Origin: Kribbella capetownensis
Lineage (GTDB): Bacteria > Actinomycetota > Actinomycetes > Propionibacteriales > Kribbellaceae
Direction: 5' to 3'
Length of the DNA: 64,000 nucleotides
Assembly: GCF_004331485.1 (NCBI RefSeq)
Contig: NZ_SJKD01000005.1
Span: forward strand, 186,001-250,000
The notes beneath the pieces were generated by a model. It was not told the origin of the DNA, made no database searches, and saw only the letters and a list, made by a program, of their open reading frames with translations. Both the position numbers and the translations under genes were made by a program. The first letter of the stretch is position 1; every line of letters begins with the position of its first letter. Positions 15,640 to 23,507 of the stretch are shown here, in pieces.

Positions 15640-16512
15640 TCAGCCGGCCATCCGGTCGAGCAGCTCGGTGAGGAGTTGCTCGGTGTGCTGGGGCGCGGGG
15701 TTGGTCGCGGCCAGCAGGTCCAGGGTCTGCGTGTAGGTCTCGACGTCGTCACGCTTGTCCAGATAGAGCGCGCTGGTGAGGTGCTCGAGGTACACGATGT
15801 CGGGCAGGTCGTGCTGGGGGAAGCGCAGCAGGGTGAAGGCGCCACCGGTGGCGGCGTGGCCGGGACTGCGGAGCGGGACGATCTGGAGCGTGACGTTGGG
15901 ACGGCGGGCTGCCTCGCGGAGAGCGTCAAGCTGATCGCGGAGGACATCGAGGCCACCGATGGGGCGCATCAGGACCGACTCCTCGATGACGGCCCAGAGT
16001 TTCAGGGGCGGCTCACGATCCAGGACACGTTGACGCCGGGTGCGAAGAGCGACGATCCGCTCGATCTCCTCGTCCGCCCGCGCGTTGCCAGGCGTCAGCC
16101 GGGCGACGGCGCGGGCGTAGTCGGCCGTCTGCAGCAATCCGGGAACGAACTGGATCTCATACGTCCGGATCAGCTCGGCTGCCGCCTCGAGGCCGAGATA
16201 CGCGTCGAACCAGTCCGGCGTGACATCGCCGTACCGGTGCCACCAGCCACGGTTGTTCGCCTCCCGGGCCAGCTCCAGGAGCCGCTCCCGCTCGCGCGCC
16301 TCGGTCACGCCGTACAGGCTGAGCAGGTCCTCGACGTCGCGCTCCTTGAACCCGACGCGGCCGAGCTCGAGCCGGCTGATCTTCGACTCCGACGCCCGGA
16401 TCGTCCATCCGGCATCGGACCGGCTCACCCCGGCGCGCTCTCGCAGACGCCGCAGATGACTGCCCAGCATCATCCGTAACGCCGTCGGCCCAACAACACC
16501 CTGCCCCGCCAT
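15640..16512 (-). CDS. DUF5753 helix-turn-helix regulator (Scr1 type)
   Basis: A 290-residue protein with an N-terminal XRE-type HTH (about 14-70; LGSHLRRLRERAGVSRSDAG, SESKISRLELGR) and a C-terminal DUF5753 domain (about 100-285; EIQFVPGLLQTADYARA). This family is frequent in filamentous actinomycetes and usually sits next to a small DUF397 gene; none is visible here. The shared promoter region carries an SOS-box-like palindrome 23 bases upstream with a GATAAT -10 next to it, suggesting DNA-damage control of this regulator. The role is unknown. Confidence 0.88.
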   Translation of the reverse strand: MAGQGVVGPTALRMMLGSHLRRLRERAGVSRSDAGWTIRASESKISRLELGRVGFKERDVEDLLSLYGVTEARERERLLELAREANNRGWWHRYGDVTPDWFDAYLGLEAAAELIRTYEIQFVPGLLQTADYARAVARLTPGNARADEEIERIVALRTRRQRVLDREPPLKLWAVIEESVLMRPIGGLDVLRDQLDALREAARRPNVTLQIVPLRSPGHAATGGAFTLLRFPQHDLPDIVYLEHLTSALYLDKRDDVETYTQTLDLLAATNPAPQHTEQLLTELLDRMAG

Positions 16513-16532
16513 AGGACGAGTCTACAGCATTA

Positions 16533-16548
16533 TCGAACATATGTTCCC
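16533..16548. promoter_or_regulatory. SOS-box-like palindrome with adjacent -10
   Basis: TCGAACATATGTTCCC contains the perfect 12-bp palindrome GAACATATGTTC, matching the actinobacterial LexA box GAAC-N4-GTTC. On the minus strand it is followed at once by GATAAT, so LexA here would block the promoter of the DUF5753 regulator. Confidence 0.65.
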
Positions 16549-16576
16549 ATGGGATCCGACCGGATGAGCCGGCCTG

Positions 16577-17065
16577 CTACCGGGCGAGCTGGGCCTCGAA
16601 GTAGTACAGCTCGGAGTCGGCTCCGACCTGCGCGAAGCCCGCCTTTGCGAGGGTCCGCTGGGACGCGACGTTGTCGAGATCGGTGTCCGCACGGATCGTC
16701 GTCACACCATGCGCGGCGGCGATCTGCATGACGGTCATCAGCGCTTCCGTCGCGTAGCCGTTTCCTCGCGCGGAGGGCGCCAATCCGTAGCCAATCTCGA
16801 CGACGTCATCGTCGGGGCGCCCCTTGAAGCCGATGCCACCAACAGCCAGCCCGTCGGACTGACGCCTGATCTGGTAGTAGCCGAACGGACGCTGGTCGCC
16901 GTTCTGCTCGGTGGCCCGGAGGAAGCCGCCGATGGCGGCCAGGTCTCCGTCGAACGGGTAGTCGGCCGCCCAGGTGTCGTCGGTGCCAGGCGCACGATCG
17001 CGAATACGCCGCCCCTCCAGCTCGTCGATCGGATGCAGACTCAGCCGTGCAGTGCGGGTATCCAT
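16577..17065 (-). CDS. GNAT-family N-acetyltransferase
   Basis: A 162-residue GNAT protein of the RimJ/RimL-like branch. The acetyl-CoA loop GLAPSARGNGYATEAL, the preceding VVEIGYGL strand and the C-terminal DNVASQRTLAKAGFAQVG segment are textbook. The acceptor (a protein N-terminus, antibiotic or small amine) cannot be inferred. I use ATG 17065; a GTG nine bases upstream is possible. It is not clearly in an operon. Confidence 0.9.
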   Translation of the reverse strand: MDTRTARLSLHPIDELEGRRIRDRAPGTDDTWAADYPFDGDLAAIGGFLRATEQNGDQRPFGYYQIRRQSDGLAVGGIGFKGRPDDDVVEIGYGLAPSARGNGYATEALMTVMQIAAAHGVTTIRADTDLDNVASQRTLAKAGFAQVGADSELYYFEAQLAR

Positions 17066-17137
17066 GGCGAGCACTCAACCAGCACCATGGTCCATCCTCA
17101 ACCGACTATCGGAGGCTCAGCGGTGGCAGTTCGCTGA

Positions 17138-18010
17138 CTAGTCGATCCGCTGCTCTGCGAGGTCTGCCCAGTGCTCGACCGCTGCCGGGGTGAAGTGGCG
17201 GATCGCCCAGTCGACCATCCGGAGACTCATCACAGCCCACAGCGGGCGGAGTACGTCGGCCGGCACCGCGTCCAGGATCGCGTCGAGGCGCGGAGTCACC
17301 CGTCCGAGCGGCGGCTCGCCATGGGCGCCGAACCGCAACGTGACCAGGTCGAATCGACGGTCACCCCGCGAGGCACCGTCCCAATCGATGATCCCGGTGA
17401 TGGTCCCGTCGACGGCGAGCAGGTTGCCCGGATGGTAGTCGGAGTGAACCGCGTCGACCCCCTCCAGCAGGGTTGGGTACGCCGTTCCGACCTCCCGCAC
17501 CCAGTCGTCGATCCGGGCGGTACGACGGTTGTGCGCGCGCAGCGGACCGTGCAGGCAGAAGCCCGGCCCGTCGTGGTCCAGGAACAGCTCGAAGGCCGGC
17601 ACATCCGGCCGATCCCGGAGCAACCCGGCGTGCAGCGAGTTGAAGTCCAGCGCTTGCGTCAGCCCGTGGTCGTCGAGTCGCCGGATAGGTGCTCCGGGCA
17701 ACAGTTCTTGGACGGTGGCGATCGCCGTACCGAGCTGGACGGCAAGCTCGGTCCGCGGCGCCGGCAGGCCCGCCACCCGCGCGGCCTCGGTCACCGCCAG
17801 CGGACCGGCTTCGAGGTCCGGCAGCCGCACATCCGGGCGCCACTTCAGGATCGACCGATGCCCGTCCGGCCATCGCACGACAGCGGCGCCCACCTGTCCG
17901 CCGGCGCCAAGTCGCTCGACAACCAGCGGTACGCCGGTCTGTTCCTCCAACTCGGCGGCGATCCGTGCTGCATCAAGCCGTTCGACCGGTGACCAGGCGG
18001 AAGAAGTCAT
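17138..18010 (-). CDS. Aminoglycoside phosphotransferase-fold kinase
   Basis: A 290-residue protein of the APH/choline-kinase fold. The catalytic loop HSDYHPGNLL and the metal-binding GIIDWDG motif are intact, with an N-terminal nucleotide-binding lobe. Such proteins phosphorylate aminoglycosides, homoserine or other small hydroxyl compounds; nothing here selects one, so resistance should not be assumed. ATG 18010 follows GGAGGCGAC. It stands alone between the acetyltransferase and the methyltransferase on the same strand. Confidence 0.87.
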   Translation of the reverse strand: MTSSAWSPVERLDAARIAAELEEQTGVPLVVERLGAGGQVGAAVVRWPDGHRSILKWRPDVRLPDLEAGPLAVTEAARVAGLPAPRTELAVQLGTAIATVQELLPGAPIRRLDDHGLTQALDFNSLHAGLLRDRPDVPAFELFLDHDGPGFCLHGPLRAHNRRTARIDDWVREVGTAYPTLLEGVDAVHSDYHPGNLLAVDGTITGIIDWDGASRGDRRFDLVTLRFGAHGEPPLGRVTPRLDAILDAVPADVLRPLWAVMSLRMVDWAIRHFTPAAVEHWADLAEQRID

Positions 18011-18060
18011 CTAACGAGTCGCCTCCTGTGCGGGGTCTTAGGGTCTGCGGTGCGGGCCGG

Positions 18061-18744
18061 CTAGTCGCGGAGGTACTCCGCCCGCCAGCGAAGGATCGTG
18101 GGATCGACCGGGCTCGGAGACTGATCGAGTTGGATCAGCCGCAGATCCGGCGTCGAGAACGACTGGATGGCGGCACGGGTCAACGGCCACGGCGGACCCT
18201 CGACCTCGGAGTCCGGAACGTCGTCCGGGCGAGAGGCCGCGATCACCAGGAGAGTCCCGTCGGGCGCCACCTGCTCACCGACCTGCTTGATGGCCGCAGG
18301 CTGGAGGTCGATCGGCAACGCCTGGACGGTGTAGATCTCGACGACCAGGTCGTAGGCGCGGTGCCACTCGGCGGGCGGAGCCAGCAGGTCGGCGGTGACG
18401 TACTGCGCCTTGGAGTCGGGATGGTTGCGGCGTGCGGTCTGGACGGCGGTGGGGGAGATGTCGAACGCGGTGGTCTCATAGCCGAGGTCCGCGATGAGCT
18501 CCGCGTCCCACCCGGTGCCGGCTCCGACGATCAGCGCAGTCTTCCCGGTGCCGTCCGGGTGGGACTCGTCGACCCATTCGATCAGCATCGGATGCGCCGT
18601 ACCCCGGTCCCACGGGACGACGGCGGCACCGTCCTCGGCCGCGGCGTAGAGCCGATCGAACCAGCCGGTCGGATCGTCCTGGGACAGCGACTCGCGGGCG
18701 ATCCGGCGCGACACGACGTCCGGATCCTCGTGTGGCTCAGGCAT
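18061..18744 (-). CDS. Class I SAM-dependent methyltransferase
   Basis: A 227-residue methyltransferase with motif I ALIVGAGTGWDAELIADLGY, the acidic residue in TTAFDISPTAVQTARR and the DLVVEIYTVQALP post-motif strand. It resembles thiopurine/small-molecule methyltransferases in having WFDRLYAAAEDGAAVVPWDRG before motif I. ATG 18744 follows GGGAAGGTGG and overlaps the end of the ligase gene by 8 bases, so it is the second gene of a ligB-methyltransferase operon. A role in DNA repair is not implied by the fold. Confidence 0.88.
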   Translation of the reverse strand: MPEPHEDPDVVSRRIARESLSQDDPTGWFDRLYAAAEDGAAVVPWDRGTAHPMLIEWVDESHPDGTGKTALIVGAGTGWDAELIADLGYETTAFDISPTAVQTARRNHPDSKAQYVTADLLAPPAEWHRAYDLVVEIYTVQALPIDLQPAAIKQVGEQVAPDGTLLVIAASRPDDVPDSEVEGPPWPLTRAAIQSFSTPDLRLIQLDQSPSPVDPTILRWRAEYLRD

Positions 18745-20299
18745 CCGCGCCACCTTCCCGCTTCGCGTCGGCTTCGAGACCCTCGTGTATGGCTCGCACC
18801 GTCTGGACGGTATCAACTTGATCGGGTCTCTTGTCGTCGCGATAGCGCAGGACCCGGGCGAACCGCAGCGCCATGCCGGCGGGGTAGCGCGGTGAGGTCT
18901 GAACGCCGTCGAAGGCGATCTCCACCACCACCTCCGGGCGGAGATAGACGGTGTACTCGTCACGGCGGTCCTCGAGCTCCTGGAACCGCTCGGTCTGCCA
19001 GCGTAGAAGCTCGTCGGTCAACCCCTTGAACGTCTTGCCGAGCATGACGAACTCGCCGGTCGTCTCGTCCCGCGCTCCCAGATGCAGGTTCGAGAGCCAG
19101 CCAGTACGGCGCCCGTGGCCCCACTCGGCCGCGAGCACGAGCAGATCGAGCGTGTGGGTCTGCTTCACCTTGACCCAGCCGGACCCACGCCGGCCGGCCT
19201 CATAGGGAACGGTCAGGGACTTCACCATCACGCCCTCGTGGCCGCGCTTCACCGCGTCGAGGAAGAACGCGTGCCCAGCGTCCGCGTCGTCGGTCACCAG
19301 CCGTGGGATCCGTTGCTCCTCCGGGATCAGCTTGCTCAGCCACTGGTGCCGCGCGGCGCCGTCGAGGCCGATCAGGTCCTGCCCGTCCTGGTGCAGGATG
19401 TCGAAGAAGTACGGCGTCAACGGCACCGACTCCGGCCCGGTCGCCGCACGAGTCGCTGTCCTCGACCCGGTGACCTGGAAGGCCTCCGGCCGACCGTCCC
19501 GCCGCAGGGCGATCAGCTCACCGTCCAGCACGACCTGCTGCGCGTCGAGCGCGAGCACGGCGGTGACGACCTCGGGCACCCGCTTGGTGATGTCGTCGAG
19601 CGTGCGGGTGTAGACCACCACCTCGTCGCCGTCGCGATGCGCCTGGATCCGGATCCCGTCCAGCTTCCACTCGAGCGCGGCCGGTGTACCGGTCTTGGTC
19701 AGGGCTTCCTCGACACTCGTTGCGGACTGGGCGAGCATCGGCTGCACGCCGCGCCGGACCTCCAGCCCGAACTGCGCCAGCCCTGCCTCGCCCTCGGTCA
19801 GTACGGCGACCGCGACCGGCGCGGCCGCACCACGCAGCATGGTCGCGGCCCGGATCTTCTCCAGCGGGATCCCGGTTGCGCGCGCGACCGCATCGGCCAT
19901 CACGCCGTCCAGGGCACCCTGTCGCAGCTCACCTCCGACGAGCAGCCGCAGGAACCGCTGCTCGTCCTCGGTCGCGCGGCCGAACAACGCGTCGATCGCC
20001 TCCCGCCGCCGGGCCTGTGACCCGGCACCGGACATCTCGGCCAGTTCGGCGAACGCGCTGTCGACCTCCTCGACCGTCAGCGACGGGCTCTCGGCGGGCG
20101 TCGGCGCGTCCATCAACGTCCGCCACCCGACGCCCGTACGGCGCTGGCGCAGCTCACCGGACAGGTACGTCACCACGATCTCGGTCTCGGCCGGCTCGGT
20201 CGCGCGCGACAGCAGCCCGGCGATGAACTCCGCCTTCTTCAGCCGCGACCGCGTCCCGGCCAGCGCGGTCGAGGTCTCGACCACCTCGGTGAGCAACAT
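18737..20299 (-). CDS. ligB: ATP-dependent DNA ligase, LigB type
   Basis: A 520-residue ATP-dependent DNA ligase, supplementary to the NAD-dependent LigA. The N-terminal DNA-binding region (about 1-190; SRLKKAEFIAGLL, SGELRQRRTGVGW) matches mycobacterial LigB closely in pattern. Motif I is EWKLDGIRIQ with AMP-accepting Lys212. The adenylation and OB domains follow (EGVMVKSL, GWVKVK). It probably seals nicks during repair. ATG 20299 gives the LigB-like N-terminus MLLTEVVE; an in-frame start 18 bases upstream is less likely. No Ku or polymerase neighbour is present. Confidence 0.93.
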   Translation of the reverse strand: MLLTEVVETSTALAGTRSRLKKAEFIAGLLSRATEPAETEIVVTYLSGELRQRRTGVGWRTLMDAPTPAESPSLTVEEVDSAFAELAEMSGAGSQARRREAIDALFGRATEDEQRFLRLLVGGELRQGALDGVMADAVARATGIPLEKIRAATMLRGAAAPVAVAVLTEGEAGLAQFGLEVRRGVQPMLAQSATSVEEALTKTGTPAALEWKLDGIRIQAHRDGDEVVVYTRTLDDITKRVPEVVTAVLALDAQQVVLDGELIALRRDGRPEAFQVTGSRTATRAATGPESVPLTPYFFDILHQDGQDLIGLDGAARHQWLSKLIPEEQRIPRLVTDDADAGHAFFLDAVKRGHEGVMVKSLTVPYEAGRRGSGWVKVKQTHTLDLLVLAAEWGHGRRTGWLSNLHLGARDETTGEFVMLGKTFKGLTDELLRWQTERFQELEDRRDEYTVYLRPEVVVEIAFDGVQTSPRYPAGMALRFARVLRYRDDKRPDQVDTVQTVRAIHEGLEADAKREGGADA

Positions 20300-20353
20300 G
20301 ACCCCAGTCTCACCCATCCCACCGACAGTCCGGCGTACCCGGAAATCCGAGGA

Positions 20354-21319
20354 TCAGGGTGCGGGGGGCAGGTCGTCGAGGAACTCGGCGGTGGGGGTGA
20401 AGAACAGCGCGCCGGTGACCGCGGTGGAGAAGTCGAGGATGCGGTCGTAGTTGCCCTCGGGCTCGCCGATGAACATCCGCCGCAGCATCAACTCGGTGAC
20501 CGACGGGGTCTTGGCGTAGCCGATGAAGTAGGTGCCGAACTCCTGCGTCCCGATCGTCCCGAACGGCATGTTGTCGCGCAGGATCTGCAGCTCGTTCCCG
20601 TCCTCGTCCTCGATCACGTTCAGCGCGATGTGCGCGTTGCCCGGCTTGTCGTCGTCGGACAGCTCGATGTCGTCGAGCTTGGTCCGGCCGATCGCCAGCT
20701 CCTGCTGCTCGACGGTCAGCGCGTTCCACGCCTTCAGGTCGTGCAGGTACTTCTGCACGATCACATAGCTGCCGCCGGCGAAGTCCGGGTCTTCGGCCCC
20801 GATCAGAACGGCGTCCTCGGCCTCGGAGCCGGCCGGGTTCTCGGTGCCGTCGACGAAGCCGAGCAGGTCGCGCATCTCGAAGTACTTGAAGCCGTGGACC
20901 TCGTCGACGACGGTCGCCGCGCCGTCGAGCGCCTTCATGATCTGCCCGGCCAGCTCGAAGCACTGGTCCAGGTGTGCGGCGCGGATGTGGAACAGCAGGT
21001 CGCCGGGGGTGGAGACGGCGCGGTGCTTGGCGCCGTTGAGCTCGATGAACGGGTGCAGTTCGGCCGGCCGCGGCCCGCTGAACAGCCGGTCCCAGACGTC
21101 CGACCCGATGCTGGTGACGCAGGACAGATTCCCGGCCGGCACTCGGAAGCCGACCGACCGGATCAGACCGCTGACCCGTTCGAGCAGATCGCGGGTGGTC
21201 TCCTCGCCTCCCGGCTCGACCCGGACCACGAGGAAGATCGCCGAACCGGACAACGGCATCAGCACCGACTGCGGCAAGGCCCGCGTCGTGGCCGCTGCAC
21301 CAACGGTCGGATCAGTCAC
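20354..21319 (-). CDS. Dyp-type haem peroxidase
   Basis: A 321-residue dye-decolourising peroxidase. The distal-site motif GFVDGTENP with Asp157, the proximal haem ligand His230 (NAHIAL) and the distal Arg248 (LQILRDN) are present. Such enzymes use H2O2 to oxidise dyes, phenolics and lignin-like compounds. No Tat signal is seen, so it is probably cytoplasmic, and no encapsulin gene or targeting tail is evident. The GTG at 21319 has GGAGGAG upstream; the frame is open far beyond it, but the upstream part is antisense to the CPBP gene. Confidence 0.92.
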   Translation of the reverse strand: MTDPTVGAAATTRALPQSVLMPLSGSAIFLVVRVEPGGEETTRDLLERVSGLIRSVGFRVPAGNLSCVTSIGSDVWDRLFSGPRPAELHPFIELNGAKHRAVSTPGDLLFHIRAAHLDQCFELAGQIMKALDGAATVVDEVHGFKYFEMRDLLGFVDGTENPAGSEAEDAVLIGAEDPDFAGGSYVIVQKYLHDLKAWNALTVEQQELAIGRTKLDDIELSDDDKPGNAHIALNVIEDEDGNELQILRDNMPFGTIGTQEFGTYFIGYAKTPSVTELMLRRMFIGEPEGNYDRILDFSTAVTGALFFTPTAEFLDDLPPAP

Positions 21320-21367
21320 CACTGTGTTCTCCTCCAGCTCCTTGGCCCGATCTTCTAGAGTCCATTC

Positions 21368-22612
21368 ATGGACCCGCAATCGGGCGAACCGCGCCCACAG
21401 GACTCGCCGCCCCCCGGCAACCAACCGAACCCGTGGGTCCCGCCGTACGAACCCGGCCCATCCTCGCAGCCCGGTCAGTACCCGCCGCCCCCGCCCTACC
21501 CCCAACCGGGTCCCTACCAGCAGCCCGGCCCGTACCAGCAGCCCGGCCCGTACCAGCAGCCCGGCCCCTACCAGCCGCAGTGGCCGGGGCAGCACCAACA
21601 GCAGCAATACGGCGCACCGCCGCCGTATCCGGGTCAGTACGCCTACCGCGAGCCGCGCATCGTCCCGGCTCCCGCGGGTACGCCGTACCACCGCCTCGGG
21701 CGGACGCCGAAGCACAGATGGTGGCGGCCGATCGTCGGCACGCTGTTCCTCGCCTCCGGCGCCTTCTTCCTCACCGCGGCGGTGCTGGTCGGCTGGGAGA
21801 TCGTCCACACCCTGATCGCGGGTGAGTTCGTCGAGCCGCAGGGCAACGACATCTTCCCGAGCGACACAGAGAACCTGGCCGTCACCCTGGTCATGCTCGG
21901 CGTCCTCATGCCGTTCGTCGTGCTGACCGCCTGGGTCGTCCAGCGACGCCCGGCCTGGAGCGTCGCGTCCGTCCTGAACCGGATCCGCTGGCGCTGGCTG
22001 GGGCTGTGCTGCCTGCCCGGCCTCGGCTACCTGGTGCTGTCCTACGGGCTCGGCATCCTCGCCGACGCGATCTTCCCGAGCAGTGACGCGACGGCGACCG
22101 ACGACGGCTCGTGGGTCGGCTTCAGTGCGTTCATCGTGCCGGCGTTGGTGATTCTGCTGCTGGTGCCGTTCCAGTCCGCGGCGGAGGAGTTCGTCTTCCG
22201 CGGCTGGCTGCTCCAGGCGATCGGCGCCTACGGCCCGGACCGGCCGGAGGGCCGCGCGCGCTGGCTCCGGGTGCTCTTCCGTTCGCCCTGGCCGGGCATC
22301 GTGCTCAGCAGCCTCGCATTCGTCTCGGCGCACGGATACACCGGCTGGGCGATGGCGGACATCTTCCTGTTCGCGGTCACCATCGCGTGGCTGACCGTGC
22401 GGACCGGCGGGCTGGAGGCCGGCATCGCGCTGCACGCGATGAACAACCTGTTCGCCTTCTTGTTGCCTGCGGCAACTGGACAGCTGGACGGCTGGGACCA
22501 GCAGGGCGGCGCTCCGTGGACGCTGCTGGCCCTGGACATCCCGTGCCTCGCGTTCTACGCGGCCGCCGTGGTGTGGGTGTCGAAGCGGAACCGGATCGCC
22601 CGGGTGAGCTGA
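21368..22612 (+). CDS. CPBP-family intramembrane glutamic endopeptidase
   Basis: A 414-residue protein with a long Pro/Gln/Tyr-rich cytoplasmic N-terminus (about 1-105) and about eight membrane helices. The CPBP catalytic motifs are present: the glutamate pair AAEEFVFRGWLLQ, the SSLAFVSAHGYTG histidine and the ALHAMNN histidine/asparagine. These proteases process peptides or prenyl-modified proteins in the membrane. The N-terminus carries a tandem QQPGPY repeat encoded by an 18-bp DNA repeat. It diverges from the Dyp gene with a 48-base gap. Confidence 0.9.
   Translation: MDPQSGEPRPQDSPPPGNQPNPWVPPYEPGPSSQPGQYPPPPPYPQPGPYQQPGPYQQPGPYQQPGPYQPQWPGQHQQQQYGAPPPYPGQYAYREPRIVPAPAGTPYHRLGRTPKHRWWRPIVGTLFLASGAFFLTAAVLVGWEIVHTLIAGEFVEPQGNDIFPSDTENLAVTLVMLGVLMPFVVLTAWVVQRRPAWSVASVLNRIRWRWLGLCCLPGLGYLVLSYGLGILADAIFPSSDATATDDGSWVGFSAFIVPALVILLLVPFQSAAEEFVFRGWLLQAIGAYGPDRPEGRARWLRVLFRSPWPGIVLSSLAFVSAHGYTGWAMADIFLFAVTIAWLTVRTGGLEAGIALHAMNNLFAFLLPAATGQLDGWDQQGGAPWTLLALDIPCLAFYAAAVVWVSKRNRIARVS
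21515..21568 (+). repeat. Three tandem 18-bp repeats in coding sequence
   Basis: TACCAGCAGCCCGGCCCG occurs at 21515-21532 and 21533-21550, and with one change at 21551-21568. It encodes the YQQPGP repeat of the CPBP protein, so copy number may vary between strains. Confidence 0.95.
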
Positions 22613-22658
22613 CGAAAACCGGGCGAGAATTGTCCGGGCCGTCTGCCAGGGTAGGCGT

Positions 22659-23375
22659 GTGACGAACACGAAGATCGAGGCCGTCCTGTTCGACTGGGGC
22701 GGCACACTGGCGACCTGGCACACCGTCGACCTGTACGCCGTCTGGCGGACGGTGGCGGCGGTGATCGACGAGGACCGGGCGGACGAGCTCGCGAGCCGGC
22801 TGTTCGAGGCGGAGGCCTCGGTCTGGGCCCGGTCGCGTGACCAGCACCTGAGCAGCACGCTCGAGGAGGTCTGCCTGCTGGCCGACGTGGTGATGACCCC
22901 GGCGGCCCAGGTCGAGTACGAGCGGCAGTGGCACCCGCACACCGAGCTCGACTCCGACGCAATCGACACTCTGCGCGATCTCCGGGCCCGTGGGCTCAAG
23001 GTGGGAGTGCTGTCGAACACCATCTGGTCGCGTAGCCGCCACGAGGAGATCTTCGAGCGGGACGGCGTTCTGGAGTTGCTGGACGGGGCCGTCTACACCA
23101 GCGAGATCCCGTACACGAAGCCGCACCCGGAGGCGTTCCTGTCGGCCATGCGGGCGGTGGGGGAGTCGGAGCCGTCACGATGCCTGTTCGTGGGCGACCG
23201 GCTGTTCGACGACGTCTGGGGCGCACAGAACGTCGGCATGCGGGCGGCCCACATTCCGCACAGCGCGATCCCGGTGGAGCAGATCGGCCACACCGAGGGC
23301 GAGCCGGACGCAACCGTCCAGCGCCTGTCCGAGCTCCCGGCGCTCATCGACACCTGGAACAAAGCCGTCGCCTGA
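22659..23375 (+). CDS. HAD-family hydrolase
   Basis: A 238-residue haloacid-dehalogenase-type phosphatase. Motif I is VLFDWGGTLATWH, in which Asp is the nucleophile but the usual DxD second Asp is Gly. Motif II is VGVLSNTIWS, motif III has Lys in YTKPHPEAF, and motif IV is LFVGDRLFDDVWGA. Because the second Asp is replaced, the reaction may be a dehalogenase-like or altered phosphatase chemistry. The GTG at 22659 follows AGGGTAGG. The substrate is unknown. Confidence 0.88.
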   Translation: MTNTKIEAVLFDWGGTLATWHTVDLYAVWRTVAAVIDEDRADELASRLFEAEASVWARSRDQHLSSTLEEVCLLADVVMTPAAQVEYERQWHPHTELDSDAIDTLRDLRARGLKVGVLSNTIWSRSRHEEIFERDGVLELLDGAVYTSEIPYTKPHPEAFLSAMRAVGESEPSRCLFVGDRLFDDVWGAQNVGMRAAHIPHSAIPVEQIGHTEGEPDATVQRLSELPALIDTWNKAVA

Positions 23376-23415
23376 ACCCTCACGTGTTCGACCCGACACG
23401 TTAGCCACCGGTTAC

Positions 23416-23436
23416 CGACCCTGGAGTCCTGGGTCG
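23416..23436. repeat. Palindrome downstream of the HAD gene
   Basis: CGACCC-T-GGA-G-TCC-T-GGGTCG is symmetric apart from a T/T mismatch and a central G. It lies 41 bases after the HAD stop and may be a first terminator stem or a protein site. Confidence 0.45.
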
Positions 23437-23453
23437 ACCTCGGCTGAGAAATG

Positions 23454-23486
23454 AAGGACCCCCAGCCGGTGTGGCTGGGGGTCCTT
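23454..23486. terminator. Strong bidirectional terminator
   Basis: AAGGACCCCCAGCC (23454-23467) pairs perfectly over 14 bases with 23473-23486 around a GGTGT loop. It lies between the convergent HAD and sigma factor genes and can serve both. Confidence 0.92.
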
Positions 23487-23507
23487 CGAGGGGTTTCGGG
23501 GTGGGGG

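Noticed and set aside
17138..18010. Antibiotic resistance gene
   Set aside because: The APH fold is shared by many metabolic kinases; no residue pattern selects an aminoglycoside.
21515..21568. A short repeat array resembling CRISPR
   Set aside because: The three 18-bp units are contiguous, without spacers, and encode a protein repeat.
20354..23023. An 889-codon open frame on the minus strand
   Set aside because: Only the last 321 codons are a real gene (Dyp peroxidase); the upstream part is antisense to the CPBP and HAD genes and has no family features.
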